Below are positions 23,186 through 29,086 of a DNA stretch of 29,086 nucleotides, in pieces (position 1 is the stretch's first letter; every line of letters starts with the position of its first letter). The DNA is taken from positions 1-29,086 of the forward strand of contig JBFWWW010000029.1 in assembly GCA_050245975.1 (NCBI GenBank), written 5' to 3'. Below the pieces are notes generated by a model, which made no database searches, had not been told where the DNA came from, and saw only the letters and a list, made by a program, of their open reading frames with translations. This stretch comes from JBFWWW01 sp050245975 (GTDB taxonomy: Bacteria; Pseudomonadota; Alphaproteobacteria; Rhizobiales; Hyphomicrobiaceae). The translations under genes and the position numbers were made by a program.

Positions 23186-23899
23186 CTAGACGGTCAGGTA
23201 GGCGTCGCGGACCTGGGTGTTCCGCCCCAGCTCCGCCATGGTGCCGGCAAAGCGGATTGCACCTTTTTCGATCACATAGGCGCGGTCGGCGACGGCGGCG
23301 GCGAAGTGCAGGTTCTGCTCCGAAAGGAGGACGGCGATGCCTTCCTCCTTCATGCGCAGCACGGAGGCGGCCATCTGCTCGACGATGACGGGCGCAAGAC
23401 CCTCGGACGGCTCGTCGAGCAGCACGGCGCGCGGGTTGCCCATCAGCGTGCGGGCGATGGTCAGCATCTGCTGCTCGCCGCCCGACATGGCGCTGGCGCG
23501 CCGGTCCTGCATCCCGGCGAGGTTGGGGAAGATGGAGAAGAGGCGCTGCGGCGTCCACGGCGCGCCCCCGGCGGTCGCGCGGCGGCCGACCTCGAGGTTC
23601 TCCGCCACCGTCAGGTCGGTGAAGATGCGCCGGTCCTCCGGCACGTAGCCGAGGCCGAGGCGGGCGATGCGGTAGGGCGCAAGCGCGCGGATGTCGATGC
23701 CGGCGAAATCGAGGCGCCCGGCGCTGCGGGCGACGAGGCCCATGATCGCCTTGAGCGTCGTCGTCTTGCCGGCGCCGTTGCGGCCGAGCAGCGCCACCAC
23801 CTCGCCGGGCGCGAGATCGAGCCCGATGCCGAACAGGATCTGCGCCTGGCCGTAGCGCGCGGTGAGACCGGCGGCGGCGAGGATGGGCGCGGCCGTCAC
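23186..23899 (-). CDS. livF: Branched-chain amino acid-type ABC transporter ATP-binding protein LivF
   Basis: The 237 residues carry Walker A GRNGAGKTT at 39-47, signature MSGGEQQML, Walker B AVLLDEPSEGLAP and the H-loop neighbourhood LLSEQNLHF. The EPSEGL and VPEDRRIF forms are typical of LivF. It powers import with LivG. It starts with GTG, overlapping the livG stop as GTGA. The stop codon lies 20 bases from the end of the nearest composite palindrome, which may act in 3' end formation. Confidence 0.95.
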   Translation of the reverse strand: MTAAPILAAAGLTARYGQAQILFGIGLDLAPGEVVALLGRNGAGKTTTLKAIMGLVARSAGRLDFAGIDIRALAPYRIARLGLGYVPEDRRIFTDLTVAENLEVGRRATAGGAPWTPQRLFSIFPNLAGMQDRRASAMSGGEQQMLTIARTLMGNPRAVLLDEPSEGLAPVIVEQMAASVLRMKEEGIAVLLSEQNLHFAAAVADRAYVIEKGAIRFAGTMAELGRNTQVRDAYLTV

Positions 23900-24684
23900 G
23901 GCGCGGCACTCCCGGCGCGGGCCGCGCGGTCGGCGGCGATCGCTCCCATCTCGCCCAGATAGACCTGCTTGACGCGCGCGTTCGCGCGCACCTCGGCCGG
24001 CGTGCCGCGGGCGATGATCTCGCCGTGCACGAGCACCAGGATGTGATCGGCGTGGGCGAAGACGGCGTCCATGTCATGCTCGGTGAACAGCACGCCGACC
24101 TGGCGCTCGCGCGCGAGCCGCGCCGTCAGCGCCATCAGGTCCGCGCGCTCGCGCGGCGCCATGCCGGCGGTGGGCTCGTCCATCAGCAGCAGCTTGGGAT
24201 CGCTGGCGAGCGCGATGGCGAGCTCGACGCGCTTGACGTCGCCGTAGGCGAGCTCGCTCACCGGGCGGTCGGCGTCCGCCGCCATGCCGACCTGCGCCAG
24301 CAGCGCGTCGGCCGCGGCACGGTGCTGCAGCGCCGCGGGCCGCCACAGGCGCATGGTCTCGCCGGCGTGGCTGATGAGCGCCATCTGGATGTTCTCGGCC
24401 ACCGTCATGGACGCGAACGTCTCCGCCACCTGGAAGGTGCGGCCGACGCCCTGCCGCCAGACGGCGCGCGCCGGCAGCCCGGTGATGGGCTCGCCGTCGA
24501 GGCGCACGCTGCCGCTGTCGGGCCGCAGCTGGCCGCCGACCATGTTGAAGGTGGTGGACTTGCCCGCACCGTTGGGGCCGATCAGCGCGACGAGCTCGCC
24601 GCGCGCGACGGTGAACGACACGTCACGGGCCGCGACCACGCCGCCGAACGCCTTGTTGAGCCGGTCGACCGCCAGCAGCGTCAT
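23896..24684 (-). CDS. livG: Branched-chain amino acid-type ABC transporter ATP-binding protein LivG
   Basis: The 262 residues have Walker A GPNGAGKST at 36-44, a LivG-like Q-loop region (GVGRTFQVAETFASMTVAEN), Walker B LLLMDEPTAGM and the switch His in FTEHDMD. The ABC signature is ELAYGDVKRVELA, a variant of LxYGxxRRxE found in LivG proteins of compounds other than leucine. ATG 24684 overlaps the permease stop as ATGA. The C-terminal extension (VYLGEMGAIAADRAARAGSAAP) is slightly longer than usual. Confidence 0.95.
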   Translation of the reverse strand: MTLLAVDRLNKAFGGVVAARDVSFTVARGELVALIGPNGAGKSTTFNMVGGQLRPDSGSVRLDGEPITGLPARAVWRQGVGRTFQVAETFASMTVAENIQMALISHAGETMRLWRPAALQHRAAADALLAQVGMAADADRPVSELAYGDVKRVELAIALASDPKLLLMDEPTAGMAPRERADLMALTARLARERQVGVLFTEHDMDAVFAHADHILVLVHGEIIARGTPAEVRANARVKQVYLGEMGAIAADRAARAGSAAP

Positions 24685-26573
24685 GGCCGCACCGCCTCGC
24701 GCGCCGGCAGGCGCCGGCGGGCGAAAAACGCGCCGAGCCGTTCCAGCCCGCCCACCAGGCCATGCGGCGACACCAGCACGATGGCGATGATGGTGAGCCC
24801 CATCAGCAGCCGCCAATGGTCGGTGAGCGGCATGACGACATCCTTGACCGTGTGGAACACGCCGGCGCCGACGACCGCGCCGAGCACGGTCTGGATGCCG
24901 CCGACGAGGATCATGGCCAGGAAGTCGACCGAGGTGGCGATGGAGATCAGCGTCGGGTCGATGGAGCCCTTGGAGAAGGCGTAGAGCGCGCCCGACAGTC
25001 CGGCGGCCGCGCCGGCGATGCCGAAGCCGAGCCAGCGCAGGCGGCGCACGTCGATGCCGATGGCGCCGGCCCTGAGCGGGGCGTCGCGCGCGGCGCGCAA
25101 CGCGTAGCCGAAGGGCGCGCGCATGATGCGGTCGAGGAGCGCGATGGCGGCGAGCGAAAGCGCGAGCGCGAAGTAGTAGTAGGCCGTGCGCGAGCCGACC
25201 CAGGACGAGGGCCACACGCCGACGACGCCGTTGTCGCCGCCCGTCACCTCCACCCACTGGAAGGCGATGGCGTAGGTGATCTGCGCGAAGGCGAGCGTGA
25301 GCATGGCGAGGTAGATGCCCGACAGGCGCACGATGAAGTAGCCGAAGAGCAGCGCGCCGATGCCGGCCGCCGCCGGCGCGGCGACGAGCGCGGGCACCAT
25401 GCTCCAGCCGGCCTTGGTGACGAGGAGGCCCGCCGCGTAGGCGCCGAGACCGAAATAGGCCGCGTGGCCGAAGCTGACGATGCCGGCATTGGCGACGAGG
25501 AAGTTGAGGCTGAAGGCGGCGAGCGCGAACACGATCACCTCGATGGCGACCTTGAGCGCGTAGCCGTCGCCGACCAGCGGCAGGGCCAGCAGCAGGCCGA
25601 TGCCGGCCGCGATCCAGGCGGCCGCGCGCGGCGTCCAGGGCTTGAGCAGGACGAAGCCTTCCGGGTGCGCGAGCCGCTGCACCTGCGCGTCGGGCCGCCC
25701 GAGCAGTCCCCACGGCCGCACGACCAGCACGACGGCCATGAGCAGGAAGACCAGCACCAGCGTCACCTTGGGGAAGATGAGGATGCCGAAGGCGTTGAGC
25801 TGGCCGATGATGAGTGCGGCGAGGAACGCGCCGGGCACCGAGCCCATGCCGCCGACGACGGTGACGACGAAGGCGTCCGCCAGCACGGCGATGTCCATGT
25901 GCGGGGTGGCGGCCGCGCGCGGGATCTGCAGCGCGCCGCCGAGCCCGGCCAGGGTCGCGCCGAGGAACAGCGTGCCGGTGAACAGCAGCGCCTGGTTGAC
26001 GCCGAGCGCGCCCACCATCTCGCGGTCCTGCGTCGCCGCGCGCACGAGGACGCCGAAGCGCGTGCGGCGCATGAGGAGCCACAGCAGCGCCAGCACGACC
26101 GGCCCGCAGGCGATCAGGAACAGCTCGTAGGATGGGAAGCGGTGGCCGAAGATGTCGACCGCCCGGGCCAGCCCCGGCGCGCGCGGGCCGAGGATGTCGA
26201 GCGGGCCCCAGATCTTGAGCACCGCGTCCTCGGTCACCAGCACGATGCCGAAGGTGGCGAGAAGCTGCAGCAGCTCGGGCGCCTGGTAGATGCGGCGCAG
26301 AAGCAAGAGCTCCATCAGCACGCCGATGAGGCCGACGGCGACGGCGGCGGCGAGCACGCCGAGAAGGAACATCGGCAGCGTGGGGCTGACGGCGAGCAGC
26401 GGCGGCACGAAGGTCACGGCGAGGTAGGCGCCGAGCATGTAGAGCGAGCCGTGCGCGAAATTGACGATGCGCGTCACGCCGAACACGATCGTCAGCCCCG
26501 ACGCCATGATGAACAGCGAGGAGGCGCTGGCGAGGCCGTTCAGCACCTGGACCAGAGCGAATGAGGGATCCAT
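24681..26573 (-). CDS. Fused LivH-LivM permease of a branched-chain amino acid-type ABC importer
   Basis: One 630-residue polypeptide holds both permease subunits. Residues about 1-300 are LivH-like (ASGLTIVFGVTRIVNFAHGSLYMLGAY; cytoplasmic coupling segment RAATQDREMVGALGVN). Residues about 310-630 are LivM-like (NFLVANAGIVSFGHAAYFGLGAYAAG; coupling segment ALRAARDAPLRAGAIGID). Many hydrophobic helices occur in each half. The linker around 290-310 has a few charged residues only (GRPDAQVQRLAHPEG). Fusion yields a pseudo-dimeric pore with a fixed 1:1 ratio; such fusions occur in alphaproteobacterial importers of aromatic acids and amides. The gene starts 42 bases after the binding-protein stop. 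Confidence 0.93.
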   Translation of the reverse strand: MDPSFALVQVLNGLASASSLFIMASGLTIVFGVTRIVNFAHGSLYMLGAYLAVTFVPPLLAVSPTLPMFLLGVLAAAVAVGLIGVLMELLLLRRIYQAPELLQLLATFGIVLVTEDAVLKIWGPLDILGPRAPGLARAVDIFGHRFPSYELFLIACGPVVLALLWLLMRRTRFGVLVRAATQDREMVGALGVNQALLFTGTLFLGATLAGLGGALQIPRAAATPHMDIAVLADAFVVTVVGGMGSVPGAFLAALIIGQLNAFGILIFPKVTLVLVFLLMAVVLVVRPWGLLGRPDAQVQRLAHPEGFVLLKPWTPRAAAWIAAGIGLLLALPLVGDGYALKVAIEVIVFALAAFSLNFLVANAGIVSFGHAAYFGLGAYAAGLLVTKAGWSMVPALVAAPAAAGIGALLFGYFIVRLSGIYLAMLTLAFAQITYAIAFQWVEVTGGDNGVVGVWPSSWVGSRTAYYYFALALSLAAIALLDRIMRAPFGYALRAARDAPLRAGAIGIDVRRLRWLGFGIAGAAAGLSGALYAFSKGSIDPTLISIATSVDFLAMILVGGIQTVLGAVVGAGVFHTVKDVVMPLTDHWRLLMGLTIIAIVLVSPHGLVGGLERLGAFFARRRLPAREAVRP

Positions 26574-26614
26574 GGCCGGCGGCCGTCGCCTTCAGCTTGT
26601 GCGTGCGGGGTCGG

Positions 26615-27838
26615 TCAGTTCTTGCGGCCGGCCTTGACCTCGGCCTCCGGGAACATGAATTTCGCGCCGTCCTGGTAGGTCCAGTTCTTCATCGTCGGCA
26701 TGCCGCTCTTGATGGTCGTCTCGCCGACCCAGGCCCCGAGCGTCATCTGGTGATCGAGCCCGCGCATGGTCAGCGGCCCGACGATGCTGTCGAACTTCAT
26801 GTCGTTGAAGGCCGCGCGCAGCTTGTCGGTCTCGAGCGAGCCGGCCTTGTTGATGAGGTCGGCCATGACGTGGCCCTCGACGTAGCCGAGCAGGGAGCCG
26901 AGACGCGGCGTGTCGTTGAAGGCCTTGCGATAGGCCTCGACGAAGGCCTTGTGCGCGGGCGCGTCGATCTGCTCCCACGGGTAGCCGGTGACGATCCAGC
27001 CGTCCGGCGTCTCGTCCTTGAGCGGCAGCAGGTACTCGGGCTCACCCGTCAGCAGGCTGACGACGAGGCGGTTCTGGAACAGGCCGCGCGTGTTGCCCTC
27101 GCGCACGAAGGTCGTCAGGTCGGCGCCGAACAGCACGTTGAAGATGGCGTCCGGCTTGGCGGCGTCGAGCGCGGCGACGGTGGCGCCGGCGTCGATCTTG
27201 CCGAGCGCGGGATACTGCTCGGCGACGATCTCGGCCGCCGGGTTCACGTCCTTGATGAGCTTCTTGAAGTTGGCGGCTGCCGACTGCCCGTACTCGTAGT
27301 TGGGCGCCACGATCGCCCAGCGCTTGGCGGGTTTGCCCTTGGCGGCCTCGACCAGCATCTTGGTCTGCATGAAGGTGCCGGGACGCATGCGGTAGGTGTA
27401 GGGATTGCCGCTGCCCATGGTGATGGCGTCGGTCAGCGGCTCGCTCGCCAGGAACAGCACCTTGCGCTGGTTGGCGAAGTCGGCGACGGCGAGACCGACG
27501 TTGGACAGGAACGTCCCGGCCAGGAAGGCCACCTTCTCGCGCGTCAAGAGCTCCTCGGCCACGCGCACGGCATCGCCGGGCGTGCCGCCGTCGTCGCGGA
27601 ACGTGATCTCGAGCGGACGGCCGCCGAGCACGCCGCCCTTGGCGTTGACCTCGTTCATCGCCAGCGTCATGCCGTTGCGGTAGGGCACCGCGAACGCGGC
27701 CATGCGGCCGTAGGAGTTGAGCTCGCCGACCTTGACCGGCTCCTTGCCCTGCGCACCGGCCGGCGAAAGGCCGCCGACGACCGCAATGGCTGCAGCCGCG
27801 ACCAGCGTGCGCAGCCCGACTCCGAGACCCAACACCAT
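26615..27838 (-). CDS. ABC transporter periplasmic substrate-binding protein (LivJ/type I fold)
   Basis: The 407-residue protein starts at ATG 27838, with AGGGA nearby upstream. A signal peptide follows (LRTLVAAAAIAVVGGLSPAGAQ, cut near residue 30). The mature part is a Peripla_BP_6 domain: KVGELNSYGRMAAFAVPYRNGMTLAMNEVN, EITFRDDGGTPGDAVRVAEELL, WAIVAPNYEYGQSAA. It captures the substrate and delivers it to the fused permease. Members of this family bind leucine-type amino acids, amides, aromatic acids or heterocycles, so ligand class cannot be read out. Location upstream of the heterocycle operon suggests it feeds that pathway. The in-frame upstream Met at 27889 gives an implausible basic N-terminus. 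Confidence 0.93.
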   Translation of the reverse strand: MVLGLGVGLRTLVAAAAIAVVGGLSPAGAQGKEPVKVGELNSYGRMAAFAVPYRNGMTLAMNEVNAKGGVLGGRPLEITFRDDGGTPGDAVRVAEELLTREKVAFLAGTFLSNVGLAVADFANQRKVLFLASEPLTDAITMGSGNPYTYRMRPGTFMQTKMLVEAAKGKPAKRWAIVAPNYEYGQSAAANFKKLIKDVNPAAEIVAEQYPALGKIDAGATVAALDAAKPDAIFNVLFGADLTTFVREGNTRGLFQNRLVVSLLTGEPEYLLPLKDETPDGWIVTGYPWEQIDAPAHKAFVEAYRKAFNDTPRLGSLLGYVEGHVMADLINKAGSLETDKLRAAFNDMKFDSIVGPLTMRGLDHQMTLGAWVGETTIKSGMPTMKNWTYQDGAKFMFPEAEVKAGRKN

Positions 27839-27887
27839 GACGGTTTCCCTTTTCTGCACGACACACCGGCTCCCCCGGCACGGCCGC

Positions 27888-27915
27888 ACGGTAACAGATC
27901 GGCGGCAAGCGACAA
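27888..27915 (-). promoter_or_regulatory. Weak candidate promoter of the ABC transporter operon
   Basis: TTGTCG (27915-27910) and TACCGT (27893-27888) are spaced 16 bases on the minus strand, about 50 bases before the ATG at 27838. Only half of the -10 positions match consensus. Confidence 0.25.
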
Positions 27916-27959
27916 GCGCCGCGCCCGATGCGGGCCGCAGACGACGTTCGCGGCAGCTC

Positions 27960-27978
27960 CTGCCCGGGCGCCGGGCAG
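27960..27978. promoter_or_regulatory. Palindrome CTGCCC-N7-GGGCAG between divergent genes
   Basis: CTGCCCGG pairs perfectly with CCGGGCAG around GCG. It lies between the ABC binding-protein gene and the gamma-glutamyltransferase gene. The outer 6+6 bases and the 7-base spacing equal the palindrome at 653-671. A CATAAT box at 28018-28023 follows 39 bases later, towards the plus-strand gene. Confidence 0.45.
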
Positions 27979-28062
27979 CCGGTCGCCAGCCGCTCTGGTG
28001 CGGCGGACGCGCCCGTGCATAATCCGCCGCGTCCCTGTCCCCGACACGCCGAGCGAGGCGCC

Positions 28063-29086
28063 ATGTCCAACATCAATCCGAATACGTTCACGACCCGGCC
28101 CGAGATCGACGGCACGTTCGGCGTCGCGGCCACCACGCACTGGATCGCCACCGCGGTCGCCATGGGCATCCTCGAGCGCGGCGGCAACGCCTTCGATGCC
28201 GGCATCGCGGCGGCCTTCACGCTGCAGGTGGTGGAGCCGCACCTCAACGGACCCGGCGGCGACGTGCCGGTGATGCTGTTCGATGCGAAGGCGGGCGGCG
28301 CGCCGTTCGTCGTCTGCGGGCAGGGGCCGGCGCCGGCCGGCGCGACCATCGCGCACTACCGCGGCCACCTCGGCCTCGACATCATCCCCGGCACGGGCCT
28401 GCTCGCCACCTGCATACCGGGCACCTTCCCGACCTATATGCTGATCCTGGAGCGCTACGGCACGATGCGGCTGCGCGACGTGCTGGAGGCCGCCATCGGC
28501 TATGCGGAGAACGGGCACCCGCTGGTGGAGCGCGCCTGCGCCACCATCGGCACCGTGGCCGCTCTCTATCGCGACCACTGGCCGACGTCGGCGGCCGTCT
28601 ATCTGCGCGACGGCAAGGTGCCGCTGCCCGGCACGCTGTTCCGCAATGCGCGCCACGCCGAGACCTACACGCGCATCCTGCGCGAGGCGGAAGCGGGCGG
28701 CGGCGGGCGCGAGGCGGAGATCCGGCGCGCGCTCGGCGCCTGGCGCGAGGGCTTCGTCGCCGAGGCCATCGACCGCTTCTGCCGCACCGAGGAGATCATG
28801 GACGTCAGCGGCCGGCGCCATCGCGGCGTGCTGTCGGGACAGGACCTGGCGACGTGGGAGCCCGCGATCGAGGCGCCGGTGTCGCTCGACTTCGGCCCCT
28901 ACACCGTGCTGAAGCCCGGCCCATGGACGCAAGGCCCCGTGCTGCTGCAGCAGCTGGCGCTGCTCAAGGGCTACGACTTCGCGAAGGCGAAGCCGACGGA
29001 TGCCGACTTCATCCACACGGGGGTGGAGTGCGCCAAGCTCGCCTATGCCGACCGCGAGGCGTTCTACGGCGATCCGAAGTTCGTCG
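28063..29086 (+). CDS. Gamma-glutamyltransferase family protein (3' end cut by window edge)
   Basis: 341 codons are visible. The N-terminal region TTHWIATAVAMGILERGGNAFDAGIAAAFTLQVVEP is the conserved start of the gamma-glutamyltransferase (Ntn-hydrolase) family. LLATCIPGTFPTYMLILERYG and AYADREAFYGDPKF follow in the expected order. The self-cleavage and catalytic Thr would lie beyond the window. The usual GIGGG loop reads NGPGGD, and no signal peptide is visible, so this is the cytoplasmic-looking 'GGT family' often found near catabolic genes rather than classical periplasmic Ggt. It may hydrolyse an amide or gamma-glutamyl-type intermediate. It is divergent from the ABC importer, with a 224-base shared upstream region. 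Confidence 0.87.
   Translation, partial: MSNINPNTFTTRPEIDGTFGVAATTHWIATAVAMGILERGGNAFDAGIAAAFTLQVVEPHLNGPGGDVPVMLFDAKAGGAPFVVCGQGPAPAGATIAHYRGHLGLDIIPGTGLLATCIPGTFPTYMLILERYGTMRLRDVLEAAIGYAENGHPLVERACATIGTVAALYRDHWPTSAAVYLRDGKVPLPGTLFRNARHAETYTRILREAEAGGGGREAEIRRALGAWREGFVAEAIDRFCRTEEIMDVSGRRHRGVLSGQDLATWEPAIEAPVSLDFGPYTVLKPGPWTQGPVLLQQLALLKGYDFAKAKPTDADFIHTGVECAKLAYADREAFYGDPKFV

Noticed and set aside
22573..23962. Plus- and minus-strand frames across the repeat block (for example 22811-23962)
   Set aside because: The peptides repeat because the DNA repeats (SRLSLCSAGMT and similar). They are translations of the palindrome family, not genes.
24762..28273. Long plus-strand frames opposite the ABC transporter genes
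   Set aside because: They are low-complexity Glu/Asp/His/Arg-rich translations antisense to canonical Liv proteins, with no plausible starts.

Overview
The window is about 29 kb of very GC-rich DNA (mostly around 70% G+C by eye). It looks like the chromosome of an alphaproteobacterium, probably of the order Hyphomicrobiales. The grounds are the gene families, GGAG-type ribosome sites, many 4-base ATGA/GTGA gene overlaps, and intergenic hairpin repeats of the kind common in that order. No rRNA, tRNA, CRISPR array, phage gene or transposase was seen.

Left part (1-8508). A GntR/FCD regulator, cut by the window edge, is divergent from a fumarylacetoacetate-hydrolase-fold enzyme of the AraD1/XylX type. 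A FecR-domain secreted protein and the ribosome-rescue factor ArfB follow. Next come an AT-richer island with an unrecognised membrane-anchored protein and a class A beta-lactamase with a Tat-type signal. A tight four-gene plus-strand group then encodes a PEP-mutase/isocitrate-lyase-family enzyme, a DHRS6-like SDR dehydrogenase, a hydroxypyruvate/2-oxo-tetronate isomerase (OtnI-like) and a D-erythronate dehydrogenase (DenD-like). This suggests catabolism of four-carbon sugar acids, but the usual kinase and aldolase genes (otnK, otnC) are not in the window.

Middle part (8508-11418). Rhizobial-type hairpin repeats, a small secreted protein, a 4HBT-type thioesterase and an agmatinase-family ureohydrolase are interspersed with a roughly 110-bp dispersed composite palindrome. 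A 26-bp tandem repeat begins inside the 3' end of the ureohydrolase gene.

Right part (11419-27838, all minus strand). This is the most interesting region. Eight genes are packed with overlaps or very short gaps: hyuA, hyuB, an FAD subunit, a fused 2Fe-2S/molybdopterin hydroxylase, a 6-hydroxynicotinate-reductase-family Fe-S protein, a MarR regulator, a UPF0280 protein and an 'amino acid synthesis' (PF06684) protein. The last one carries an apparent one-base frameshift. Upstream, across 0.7 kb of repeats, lies a branched-chain-amino-acid-type ABC importer with a fused LivH-LivM permease. I infer a system for import, Mo-dependent hydroxylation, reductive dearomatisation and ATP-dependent lactam or imide opening of a nitrogen heterocycle, under a local MarR regulator. 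The substrate cannot be read from sequence. A divergent gamma-glutamyltransferase-family gene (28063 onwards) is cut by the right edge.
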